This document shows, piece after piece, positions 42,789 to 51,072 of a stretch of DNA of 64,000 bases. The DNA lies in the NCBI RefSeq assembly GCF_900142735.1, contig NZ_FRBY01000006.1, positions 62,001 through 126,000 of the forward strand, read 5' to 3'. The notes under the pieces were generated by a model. That model made no database searches. It was not told where the DNA came from and saw only the letters and a program-made list of their open reading frames with translations. Source of the stretch: Flavobacterium saccharophilum. Lineage in GTDB: Bacteria; Bacteroidota; Bacteroidia; Flavobacteriales; Flavobacteriaceae. A program made the translations under genes and the position numbers. Numbering within the stretch: position 1 is the stretch's first letter; each line of letters starts with the position of its first letter.

Positions 42789-43331
42789 ATGAAAACATTC
42801 AAATTAGTACCCGTTTTTCTGCTTTTAATACTAGCCTCTTGTAGCTCAGTCAGTGTTTATTCTGATTATGATAAAAACGTAGATTTTGCACCTTATAAAA
42901 CCTATGCTTTCTTTAAGCCCGGAATTGATAAAGTCGAAATTTCTGATTTGGATAAAAGAAGAATTCTACATGCCATAGATACCGAAATGCAAGCCAAAGG
43001 TTTTACGAAAAGCGAAAATCCTGATTTATTAGTAAATATTTTTACTAAATCAAGAGAACAAGTTAGCGTAAATCAATTTAGCGCCGGATGGGGCTACGGT
43101 TGGGGCTGGGGATGGAATCCTTATATGATGTACGGAGGACAAACTACAGTTTCAACTTCTACAGAAGGAACTTTATTCATCGATTTGATTGATGCAAAAA
43201 GGAAAGAAATGATCTGGCAAGGTGAAGGGGTGGCAACCTTAACTAAAAACGTCGATAAAAAAGATGCAAAAGTCGCTGAGATCGTAAACAAAGTTTTAGC
43301 ACAATATCCGCCAGTTAAAAAAAATAATTAA
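42789..43331 (+). CDS. DUF4136 lipoprotein
   Basis: 180 residues. Lipobox LASC with Cys18, followed directly by the DUF4136 domain, whose start (YSDYDKNVDFAPYKTYAFF) is characteristic. A Gly/Trp/Tyr-rich loop (WGYGWGWGWNPYMMYGG) lies at about residues 100-117. The domain resembles envelope-associated folds of unknown function. It lies 45 bases after hutU and ends before a strong terminator; co-transcription with hutU is possible. Confidence 0.86.
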   Translation: MKTFKLVPVFLLLILASCSSVSVYSDYDKNVDFAPYKTYAFFKPGIDKVEISDLDKRRILHAIDTEMQAKGFTKSENPDLLVNIFTKSREQVSVNQFSAGWGYGWGWGWNPYMMYGGQTTVSTSTEGTLFIDLIDAKRKEMIWQGEGVATLTKNVDKKDAKVAEIVNKVLAQYPPVKKNN

Positions 43332-43457
43332 TACATTTGCGATTCAATTATCTGAAATGAAAAACTTAAATAACATTATTATCTCTATTAGTATTATTGC
43401 TATTCAGCAGTAATGGTGAGGTATTATATAAATAAGTAAACAAAATACAATTTATTA

Positions 43458-43483
43458 AACCTCCCAAACCGGGAGGTTTTTTT
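43458..43483 (+). terminator. Terminator after DUF4136 gene
   Basis: AACCTCCC/GGGAGGTT stem with a five-base loop and a run of T residues. Confidence 0.93.
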
Positions 43484-43488
43484 ATTAA

Positions 43489-43574
43489 ATAGCCACGAAT
43501 TACACAAATTTACACGAATTATTTTTCGTTCCAAATTGTAAAAATTAGTGCTAATTCGTGCAATTCGTGGCTAA
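43489..43574. repeat. GCCACGAATT-type imperfect hairpin
   Basis: Outer arms TAGCCACGAATT (43490-43501) and AATTCGTGGCTA (43562-43573) pair exactly; inner parts pair imperfectly. It belongs to the family of the perfect 23-bp copy at 48649-48740. The right arm ends 14 bases before the ilvA start codon. Confidence 0.8.
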
Positions 43575-43587
43575 AAAAACAAAACTG

Positions 43588-44832
43588 ATGAATCTATTTA
43601 ACGAAGTACTTGCTGCCAAAAAACAGCTTGAAAATGTAGTTGCTGCTACTCCACTGACACAAAATTTAAATCTTTCAGAAGAATTTAAATCGACTATTTT
43701 ATTAAAAAGAGAAGATTTGCAAATTGTCCGGTCGTATAAAATTAGAGGAGCATATAACAAAATTTCTTCGTTGAATGAAACTGAAAAAGCCGTTGGAATT
43801 GTTTGTGCAAGCGCTGGAAACCATGCTCAGGGTGTCGCATATTCCTGCCATCTTCTACAGATACAAGGCAAAATTTATATGCCAAAAACGACTCCAAAAC
43901 AAAAAGTAAAACAAGTACAATTATTCGGAAAATCATTCGTTGAAATTGTGCTTACCGGAGATACTTTTGATGATGCTTACGCTTCAGCAACTGCAGATGC
44001 TATTCAAAATCATAAAATATTTATTCATCCATTTGATGATGAAAAAGTGATTGCAGGACAAGGAACTGTTGGATTAGAAATTCTGGACAGTTATAAAGAA
44101 CCAATCGATTATGTTTTTGTTCCAATTGGTGGCGGCGGATTGGCTTCTGGTTTATCCGAAGTTTTTAAGCATTTAAGTCCAAATACGAAAATCATTGGTG
44201 TTGAGCCAAAAGGCGCCCCTTCAATGAAAACTTCTATTGCCGAAAATAAAAATACCGCTTTGGCAACTATAGATAAATTTGTTGACGGCGCTGCTGTAAA
44301 ACAAGTTGGTGATATGACTTTTGATATCTGCCGAAATAATTTAGAAGATATTGTTCTGGTTCCCGAAGGAAAAGTATGTACTACGATTTTACGTTTGTAC
44401 AACGAAGAAGCAATGGTTGTAGAACCAGCCGGAGCCCTGACTATTGCCGCTTTGGATTTTTACAAAGATAAAATTAAAGGAAAAACCGTTGTTTGTGTGG
44501 TCAGCGGAAGTAATAATGATATTGAAAGAACGGCCGAAATAAAAGAACGTTCTTTATTATATGAAGGTTTGATGCATTATTTTATGATTCAGTTTCCACA
44601 ACGTCCGGGAGCTTTAAAAGAATTCGTAAATAACATTTTAGGACCGGATGATGACATTACTTATTTCCAATTTCACAAAAAAAACAATCGAGAAGTGGGC
44701 TCTGTTGTGGTTGGTTTAGAATTGAAAAATAAAAAAGACATTATGAATATCAAGTTGAACATGACCAAAAATGGTTTTGAGTTTCAATATTTAAATGATA
44801 ATCAGGATTTGTTTACACAATTAATTGGCTAA
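43588..44832 (+). CDS. ilvA: Threonine dehydratase (threonine ammonia-lyase)
   Basis: 414 residues from the ATG at 43588. The frame opens earlier at a GTG at 43558, but that lies inside an intergenic repeat. Fold-type II PLP domain with Lys51 (RSYKIRGAYNK), the SAGNHAQG loop and the GGGGLASG phosphate-binding loop. A C-terminal ACT-like regulatory domain (about 330-414) suggests feedback control. It converts threonine to 2-oxobutanoate for isoleucine synthesis. No ilvC, ilvD or ilvB neighbours. Confidence 0.95.
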   Translation: MNLFNEVLAAKKQLENVVAATPLTQNLNLSEEFKSTILLKREDLQIVRSYKIRGAYNKISSLNETEKAVGIVCASAGNHAQGVAYSCHLLQIQGKIYMPKTTPKQKVKQVQLFGKSFVEIVLTGDTFDDAYASATADAIQNHKIFIHPFDDEKVIAGQGTVGLEILDSYKEPIDYVFVPIGGGGLASGLSEVFKHLSPNTKIIGVEPKGAPSMKTSIAENKNTALATIDKFVDGAAVKQVGDMTFDICRNNLEDIVLVPEGKVCTTILRLYNEEAMVVEPAGALTIAALDFYKDKIKGKTVVCVVSGSNNDIERTAEIKERSLLYEGLMHYFMIQFPQRPGALKEFVNNILGPDDDITYFQFHKKNNREVGSVVVGLELKNKKDIMNIKLNMTKNGFEFQYLNDNQDLFTQLIG

Positions 44833-44879
44833 AAATCTTGTCCCCTGACAAATATCAGCGAATAGAAAAAGTTATAGTG

Positions 44880-44887
44880 TAATTTTG
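44880..44887 (+). promoter_or_regulatory. Truncated haemoglobin promoter -7 element
   Basis: TAATTTTG matches TAnnTTTG, 23 bases before the ATG. Confidence 0.6.
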
Positions 44888-44910
44888 TATTTTATTTTAG
44901 ATCTAAAAAC

Positions 44911-45297
44911 ATGGCAACTCTTAAAGATATTTCAAACATAGAAGACATACAATTAATGGTCAACACTTTTTATGACAAGGTTAGGCAAGATGATCTTCTT
45001 GGTCCAATTTTTAATGATAAACTGCAGGACCGCTGGCCAATGCATTTACAAAAAATGTATGGCTTTTGGCAAACTATTTTATTTGATGTCCGTGCTTATT
45101 CCGGAACTCCGTTTCCGCCATACAAACAATTACCAGTAGATAAAACTCATTTTGACCGTTGGGTTTATCTTTTTAACTCTTCAATTGACGGACTTTTTGC
45201 GGGACCAATTACGGAAGAAGCAAAAATGAGAGCTGAAAACATGGCCTATATGTTCAATCATAAAATTGATTATTTCAGAAATTTAGAGAATCAATAA
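44911..45297 (+). CDS. Group III truncated haemoglobin
   Basis: 128 residues. Two-over-two globin fold with proximal His80 (VDKTHFDRW), Tyr21 in the distal B helix, and the conserved group III segment KMYGFWQTILFDVRAYSGTP, which contains the E-helix tryptophan. These globins bind oxygen, nitric oxide or other small ligands; the physiological role in Flavobacteriia is not established. It has its own promoter. Confidence 0.92.
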   Translation: MATLKDISNIEDIQLMVNTFYDKVRQDDLLGPIFNDKLQDRWPMHLQKMYGFWQTILFDVRAYSGTPFPPYKQLPVDKTHFDRWVYLFNSSIDGLFAGPITEEAKMRAENMAYMFNHKIDYFRNLENQ

Positions 45298-45327
45298 AAT
45301 TAAATTCAAATGACATTTCTAAATAAC

Positions 45328-45335
45328 TAAATTTG
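45328..45335 (+). promoter_or_regulatory. Promoter -7 element of the gene at 45359
   Basis: TAAATTTG matches TAnnTTTG, 23 bases before the ATG. Confidence 0.6.
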
Positions 45336-45358
45336 GCCGAATCAATTTTTAATAAAAC

Positions 45359-45799
45359 ATGAAAAAAGCATTACTATCTCTTCTATTTTTTCTTATTGCC
45401 ATTATTTCTTCCAATGCTCAAGCCTCTAAAAGCAATTTATACAAAGGCACAATTGACGGAAAAATAGCTGTTACTTTTTTTATTAAAACAGAAGAAAACC
45501 CCTGCACAGCTGATTTAATGTACACTTCTATGTATCGATATGACAAATCCGGTAGTTGGATTCAATTGAACATTACTCAGAATACCAAAAACGAGAATCA
45601 GTTTGCATTAGTAGAACATGGCTTTACTGGCGTTATGATTTTGAAAAAAGACGAAACTAATTTTAGTGGTTTATGGATAAGTTCTGACAGCAAAAAACAA
45701 TTGAAAGTAGAACTGAAAGAAGCCAAAATGACTAAAAAAGAAACAGAATCTTACGAAGCTAAAATGGAAAAAGTTAATTATGAAAATAACGATTGCTAG
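45359..45799 (+). CDS. Small secreted protein of unknown function
   Basis: 146 residues with a signal peptide (about 1-21, ending SNAQA). The mature part looks like a small beta-barrel (YKGTIDGKIAVTFFIK; a lipocalin-like pattern of alternating strands) with a Lys/Glu-rich C-terminal helix and two cysteines (in NPCTAD and the last residue) that could pair. I recognise no named family. It is transcribed alone, followed by a palindromic repeat. Confidence 0.6.
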   Translation: MKKALLSLLFFLIAIISSNAQASKSNLYKGTIDGKIAVTFFIKTEENPCTADLMYTSMYRYDKSGSWIQLNITQNTKNENQFALVEHGFTGVMILKKDETNFSGLWISSDSKKQLKVELKEAKMTKKETESYEAKMEKVNYENNDC

Positions 45800-45848
45800 A
45801 AAATTGTTACTTCTTTAATTTAAAAACAACTTTTGAAAACGAATCCCC

Positions 45849-45926
45849 TAGCCCCGATGGGAGGGAAAATCCTTTTGTGCCGGGGTTCGGCACAAAAGAT
45901 TTGGAAGGACAGCGGGAAATAGCTCC
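45849..45926. repeat. AGCCCCGAT-type palindromic element (full length)
   Basis: Starts TAGCCCCGAT. The central hairpin ATCCTTTTGTGCCG...CGGCACAAAAGAT has one bulged C, and it ends AGCGGGAAATAGCTCC. Same structure as 27709-27777 with a different, more GC-rich hairpin. Confidence 0.88.
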
Positions 45927-46067
45927 TAAAAACCATATACTTCTCAAGACAAAATTTCTATTAAAACCTCAATAAAAAACTCTTTCGAACAAAAAAATTG
46001 TGATGAATAGCAAAAATTAGCGCCTTAAATTCGTAATTTTACATTCTTAATCTACAACGTTTTCGAA

Positions 46068-47825
46068 ATGAATCCAAATATTGAGACAAACCCGTTATTA
46101 GAGCGATTGCCGAAACATTTAAAGCAATTTATTAAGCCACAGGATTATAGCGATTATACGCCAATTAATCAGGCGGTTTGGCGTTACGTGATGCGCAAAA
46201 ACGTAGATTATTTATCAAAAGTGGCTCATCATTCGTATTTGGATGGTTTGAAGAAAACGGGAATCGAAGTAGATTCTATTCCGAGTATGTACGGAATGAA
46301 CCGAATTCTGACTGAAATTGGCTGGGCTGCGGTTGCCGTTGATGGTTTTATTCCGCCCAATGCTTTTATGGAATTCCAGGCTTATAACGTTTTGGTTATT
46401 GCTTCAGACATTAGACAATTAGAACATATTGAATATACACCTGCACCAGACATTATTCACGAAGGTGCCGGCCACGCTCCTATTATTGCGAATCCTGAAT
46501 ATGCTGAATATTTGAGACGTTTTGGCGAAATTGGCTGCAAGGCGATTTCATCTCATAAAGATTATCAGATGTACGAAGCGATTCGTTTGCTTTCGATTTT
46601 AAAAGAAGCGGAAGATACGCCACAGGAAAAAATTGACGAAGCAGAAAAAGCCGTTGCTGATTTGCAAAACAATATGGGTGAATTATCTGAAATGGCCCAA
46701 ATTCGTAATTTACATTGGTGGACAGTAGAATACGGTTTAATTGGAACTGTTGAAGACCCTAAAATTTACGGTGCCGGATTACTTTCTTCTATTGGAGAAA
46801 GCGCCTGGTGTATGACCGATAACGTAAAGAAAATCCCTTATGATATTTCCGCTGCGAATCAAAATTTTGATATTACACAGTTGCAACCTCAGCTTTATGT
46901 GACGCCAACTTTTTCTTATTTGAGTTTGATTTTAGAAGAATTTGCGAATAAAATGGCATTGAGAACCGGAGGTCTTTCCGGAATTCAAAAACTAATTCAT
47001 TCCAATGCTTTAGGTACAATTGAATTAAGTACTGGTTTACAGATTTCAGGTGTTTTTACGAATGTTTTGGAAGAAGAAGGAAAACCGGTTTACATTCAGA
47101 CTACAGGAAAAACAGCTTTATCCTATCGTGAAAAAGAATTAGTGGGTCACGGAACTTTGACACATCCACACGGATTTGGTAGTCCGATTGGGAAACTAAA
47201 AGGCTTCAATTTAGCGATTGAAGACATGAGTCCTAAGGATTTACAAGCTTATAGTATTGTTGAAAATGAAACTGTAAAACTGGAATTTGAAGGCAATATT
47301 ATTGTTGAAGGAGAAATTATTACAGGTTCCAGAAACTTACACGGAGAAATTATTTTAATTAGTTTCAGAAATTGTACCGTAACACATGGCGAAACGATTT
47401 TGTTTCAACCTGACTGGGGAAATTACGATATGGCAATTGGTAAAAAAGTTGTTTCTGCTTTTTCCGGTCCAGCCGATGTGAATAGTTTTGATCTGATTAA
47501 TATTGTTCCGACTTCTCAAACTATTAAAGCAAAACATACAGACGAACGCGATGATTTAGAGGTTCTTTATCAAACGGTTCGTTCTATAAGAGAAAATAAA
47601 GATTCGAAATCTGAACTAAAATCTGTTTTTGAAAAATTAAAAAATAATCATTCTAATGACTGGTTGCTTTCTGTTGAAATTGCAGAGCTTTTGAAAGATT
47701 CTGATGAAAAGCAATTATTGCAAGAAGTATTGGTTTATTTGGATCAATTGAAAGGAAAACGACCTGAAGTGGCACATTTGATTGCTGGCGGACTGGATTT
47801 AATTTTCGATAAAGAAGCAGTATAA
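46068..47825 (+). CDS. phhA: Aromatic amino acid hydroxylase (long form)
   Basis: 585 residues. The catalytic iron site is visible: His131 and His136 (HEGAGHAP) and Glu221 (HWWTVEYGL), the 2-His-1-Glu facial triad of pterin-dependent phenylalanine, tyrosine and tryptophan hydroxylases. A helical insert lies at about 162-210. About 260 residues follow the core, longer than the roughly 260-residue bacterial PhhA as a whole; the role of this tail is unknown. It most likely converts phenylalanine to tyrosine, but substrate specificity is inferred. No pterin dehydratase (phhB) gene is adjacent. Confidence 0.88.
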   Translation: MNPNIETNPLLERLPKHLKQFIKPQDYSDYTPINQAVWRYVMRKNVDYLSKVAHHSYLDGLKKTGIEVDSIPSMYGMNRILTEIGWAAVAVDGFIPPNAFMEFQAYNVLVIASDIRQLEHIEYTPAPDIIHEGAGHAPIIANPEYAEYLRRFGEIGCKAISSHKDYQMYEAIRLLSILKEAEDTPQEKIDEAEKAVADLQNNMGELSEMAQIRNLHWWTVEYGLIGTVEDPKIYGAGLLSSIGESAWCMTDNVKKIPYDISAANQNFDITQLQPQLYVTPTFSYLSLILEEFANKMALRTGGLSGIQKLIHSNALGTIELSTGLQISGVFTNVLEEEGKPVYIQTTGKTALSYREKELVGHGTLTHPHGFGSPIGKLKGFNLAIEDMSPKDLQAYSIVENETVKLEFEGNIIVEGEIITGSRNLHGEIILISFRNCTVTHGETILFQPDWGNYDMAIGKKVVSAFSGPADVNSFDLINIVPTSQTIKAKHTDERDDLEVLYQTVRSIRENKDSKSELKSVFEKLKNNHSNDWLLSVEIAELLKDSDEKQLLQEVLVYLDQLKGKRPEVAHLIAGGLDLIFDKEAV

Positions 47826-47831
47826 CGATTT

Positions 47832-47962
47832 GCCACGAAGGCACTAAGACACCAAGATTTTTAAATTTGTTTCACGCAGATTTGGCAGATTGAGCAGATT
47901 TGAAATCATTTTAATCTTTTAATCTGTGGCAAAAAAACTTTGTGTCTTAGTGCCTTCGTGGC
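47832..47962. repeat. GCCACGAAGGCACTAAGACAC-type long hairpin
   Basis: 25-base arms at 47832-47856 and 47938-47962 pair with one mismatch. The loop contains short CAGATT repeats. It fills the gap between phhA (stop at 47825) and the convergent DUF4230 gene (stop at 47964) almost exactly and may serve as terminator for both. Confidence 0.92.
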
Positions 47963-47963
47963 A

Positions 47964-48593
47964 TTATAATTTCAAATCCTGATTAAAATCTTTATCAGAT
48001 TCAATCGTTTTACCATCGTATTGCAGTTTCCAACCCATTGAATTCGTCAAAATCAAAATCTTTGATAATTCACTAATTAATCTGTTTTGAGCGTTTGTTT
48101 TCAGGGATGAGTTTTCAATTTTCTTTGCCAGATTTGCTTTTACCGATTTATTGATTTTATTATAATCCTCTCCTGTAAACGGATTCAATTGACTTTGCTC
48201 AACATCATAAAACTTAATATCCGGGTTGATGGTAATTTCTTCTTTTGGGATATTTAAAATCGTAATGGTTTTATTTTTTTCGTCAATGTCGTATTTCATT
48301 TTATGCAAATCGTAAGCAACTGTAACATTTGCATTTACGACAACTAGAGCTTTCTTTTCAAAAGAAACCATATCGAGAAAATATTTCTGCTGATTTTTAT
48401 ACGTAATCACTTCAGAGAAATGCCCTTCGGTAACAACCAATTTACCGACATTTAGAATTTGCTGTTGAATTAAATTGGTATTGTATTCAATATCCTTATC
48501 ATCCTCTTTTTTAAATTGGCAAAATTTAAAAGCCAAAATGATTAAGAATACGACTGAACCTAAAACTAAAATTCTTTTGAGTGTATTTTGCAT
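47964..48593 (-). CDS. DUF4230 protein
   Basis: 209 residues. One N-terminal membrane span (about 8-24) anchors a periplasmic domain. The pattern (KLVVTEGHFSEVITYKNQQKYF; ALVVVNANVTVAYDL; a C-terminal NRLISELSKI helix) matches DUF4230, widespread in Bacteroidota. Function unknown. It converges with phhA and lies downstream of the tamL gene in the same direction, separated by a perfect hairpin. Confidence 0.82.
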   Translation of the reverse strand: MQNTLKRILVLGSVVFLIILAFKFCQFKKEDDKDIEYNTNLIQQQILNVGKLVVTEGHFSEVITYKNQQKYFLDMVSFEKKALVVVNANVTVAYDLHKMKYDIDEKNKTITILNIPKEEITINPDIKFYDVEQSQLNPFTGEDYNKINKSVKANLAKKIENSSLKTNAQNRLISELSKILILTNSMGWKLQYDGKTIESDKDFNQDLKL

Positions 48594-48648
48594 TACTTTA
48601 ATTTATTAGACCAATTTACTTCTTTTTTGTGAAAAGAGGACGCAAAAA

Positions 48649-48740
48649 ATTAGCCACGAATTCACGAATTTAATTTTTGTGGAATTTGATTTTAAGTTAT
48701 CCATTTTGCATCAAATAAAATTCGTGAATTCGTGGCTAAT
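48649..48740. repeat. GCCACGAATTCACGAATT perfect hairpin
   Basis: 23-base arms at 48649-48671 and 48718-48740 are exact reverse complements around a 46-base loop. On the minus strand the hairpin is followed by ATTTTTTG, so it can terminate the tamB-tamL transcript. Confidence 0.93.
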
Positions 48741-48753
48741 TTTTATAAATTTT

Positions 48754-51072
48754 CTAGAAAGGATATCCAATTGCAATATTCAAAATCAGGTTTTCTTTTC
48801 GCCATGGGCCGCTTCCAAAATCTATATCTTTAATTACCCATCTTTCGCCATCTGGCAGATAAGGTTTTCTTAGCGGAAATGCCAAATCGGTTCTTAAAAT
48901 AAAGAAAGAGACATCGAAGCGTAAACCAACTCCGGCACCAACAGCAATTTCTTTCATAAAATCTTTAGATATTTCACCTCCTGGCTTATTTGGATCTTTA
49001 TTCATCAGCCAAATATTTCCGGCATCGATAAATGCCGCACCTTTTACAATACTAAAAAGTTTTGCTCTGTATTCTGTACTGAATTCCAATTTCAAATCTC
49101 CCGATTGATCTGGGAGATAATCGTTATCAGTTGTAGTATTAAGATAACTTCCCGGCCCTAGTGATCGCGCTCTAAAAGCTCGAATACTATTGGTTCCTCC
49201 TACTACAAACTGCTTCGATGTCGGCAACACACCTGAATTTCCGTACGGAATTCCGACACCAAGAATGACTCTGCTAGCCAACTGACTTTCTTTTCCAAGT
49301 TTTAAATAATGCCTAAAGTCTCCTCTAAATTTTGCATATTGGCTAAAAGGAACATCAAATATCTTGATCGTATCATTCTTTTTGACATTTGCTCCGGTAA
49401 TTAAACCCGTAACATTTCCTGCCAAATCAGCTTCTCCACTAAAATAAAACGTATTCTTTTTACGCTTTTGCATTGTATTGGTGTAAGTATACGTATACGT
49501 TGGTCCAAAAATCAATTGTTTTTCAATTACTTTCTTCAATGATTCATCCTCTTCAGCGTCAGCTAAATATTCTGCTGTCACATGATTTGGACTCACATAT
49601 GTAATATCCATCAAATTAAATTGATGCTCTTTTCGAACATTCTCTTTCCATAAATAACCGTATGACGCTTTAAATGAATTCAAAGCATATAATTGTGTTC
49701 TGTTTTGATATTCATATCTCACTGTTGCTTTAGTTCTTGGCACGTATTCGCTCGAACCTTCCACATGAAAAAACGGAACAATAAATCTCGGCCAGGTTAA
49801 ACTGGTTTCTGTTCCCACTTTATAAATATTTTTACCATTATTGGTTCCGGAAAGCTGAAAATCGGCCCCGCCAAAAACAGAAACGGTTAGTAATTCGGCA
49901 CCACGAAATAAATTTCTGTTGTTCCAATTTACATTAAGTTCTGTACCTGTATAACTGGCCGAATTCGTTTTCCCTAAAACCTCAACACGAATGAATTTCT
50001 TTGGCAATAACGTTAAATAATAATACGAATCTAAAGTCTTAGGCAAACTATCCGAAGGTTTGAATTCATTTTTTACAAAACTAAAAGTTCCGAGATTGAC
50101 AAATCTGTTCAATGTTAAATTATGGTCTTTTCTGTTGTACAAATCTCCTTTTTTAAAGTAAATCGCGCGATCAAAAACTCTTGGTTTAAAAGTATTGGCT
50201 GTATCAATAATCGTAAAATCTTTATACTGAACTACATCTTCCGGCTTGTATTTCAAACTATCTTTTGAAATAGAAAAGTTTGGGTACACAATAATTTTAT
50301 TAATCTTATAGGCCGTAAGCGCTTTGGGTGGCGCATCTGCTTTGATTACCAGTCTGACTTTTACTTCATGATCCCCTTTTGTGCTGTCAACCTGTGCTAA
50401 AATATAATCAGGATTAAAGTAATAATATCCTTTTTCTTTAAGTCGTGCGTCTATTCTTTCTCTTTCTGCTTTAATGACATCTAAATCATAGGGTTTGCCT
50501 ACTTTCAGTAAACTTCTTCGACTTGATCTTCCAATTATTCTTGACATGGCTAACGAATCATCTGGAAAAGTCACACTTTTAATGATATACTGTTGTTTAG
50601 GCGTTACTGTATATTCTGCTGTAGCTCTTTTATTTTTAGCTGTTGAATCGGCACTGACACGTGTTTTAAAATAGCCTCGGTTTTCGGTAAAATTTCGTAA
50701 AACGGATGCATTATAATCCAAATCTACTTTACTAAAAAGCACTGGCGGTTCGCCCACTTTTGTGCGCAACCAATAGCGAAATCCTTTTTGCTTTTTTGGT
50801 TCTCCGGCAATATTATAAAACCATAATTTAGGACGCAATCCCAAAAATCCTTTGTTTGGTTTAGGACGCAACAATCCTTCCATCTCTTTCTCCAGTGCTT
50901 TCCTTTCCTTCTTTTTAATAACAGAATCTTTTACTGTCACAGAACCGCCTGTATACAATAATTCGCCTTCCGGCAGATATTTTGTATTACTGCATCCAAA
51001 AACAAAAAATAAGGACAGCGCAATAAAATATCTGATATATTCCGTTTTCTTATTGCTATGTTTTTTGCTCAT
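48754..51072 (-). CDS. tamL: TamL: lipoprotein-type TamA/BamA family outer-membrane protein
   Basis: 772 residues. The lipobox FGC (Cys27), N-terminal POTRA-like domains and a 16-strand-type beta-barrel C-terminus ending in the aromatic residue of YPF define the Bacteroidota TamL type, where the TamA homologue carries a lipid anchor. It works with TamB to insert outer-membrane proteins. The start overlaps the end of tamB by 17 bases, so the two are translated as one unit. Confidence 0.92.
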   Translation of the reverse strand: MSKKHSNKKTEYIRYFIALSLFFVFGCSNTKYLPEGELLYTGGSVTVKDSVIKKKERKALEKEMEGLLRPKPNKGFLGLRPKLWFYNIAGEPKKQKGFRYWLRTKVGEPPVLFSKVDLDYNASVLRNFTENRGYFKTRVSADSTAKNKRATAEYTVTPKQQYIIKSVTFPDDSLAMSRIIGRSSRRSLLKVGKPYDLDVIKAERERIDARLKEKGYYYFNPDYILAQVDSTKGDHEVKVRLVIKADAPPKALTAYKINKIIVYPNFSISKDSLKYKPEDVVQYKDFTIIDTANTFKPRVFDRAIYFKKGDLYNRKDHNLTLNRFVNLGTFSFVKNEFKPSDSLPKTLDSYYYLTLLPKKFIRVEVLGKTNSASYTGTELNVNWNNRNLFRGAELLTVSVFGGADFQLSGTNNGKNIYKVGTETSLTWPRFIVPFFHVEGSSEYVPRTKATVRYEYQNRTQLYALNSFKASYGYLWKENVRKEHQFNLMDITYVSPNHVTAEYLADAEEDESLKKVIEKQLIFGPTYTYTYTNTMQKRKKNTFYFSGEADLAGNVTGLITGANVKKNDTIKIFDVPFSQYAKFRGDFRHYLKLGKESQLASRVILGVGIPYGNSGVLPTSKQFVVGGTNSIRAFRARSLGPGSYLNTTTDNDYLPDQSGDLKLEFSTEYRAKLFSIVKGAAFIDAGNIWLMNKDPNKPGGEISKDFMKEIAVGAGVGLRFDVSFFILRTDLAFPLRKPYLPDGERWVIKDIDFGSGPWRKENLILNIAIGYPF

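Noticed and set aside
43357..43413. 18-codon frame MKNLNNIIISISIIAIQQ, resembling a signal-peptide start
   Set aside because: It stops at once and has no conserved continuation in other frames; it may be a fossil of a secreted-protein gene, but this cannot be supported.
43558..43587. GTG start ten codons upstream of ilvA
   Set aside because: The added codons lie in the right arm of a GCCACGAATT repeat, so the ATG at 43588 is preferred.
45793..45975. 60-codon open frame after the small secreted protein
   Set aside because: It is largely made of a palindromic repeat element and has no coding character.
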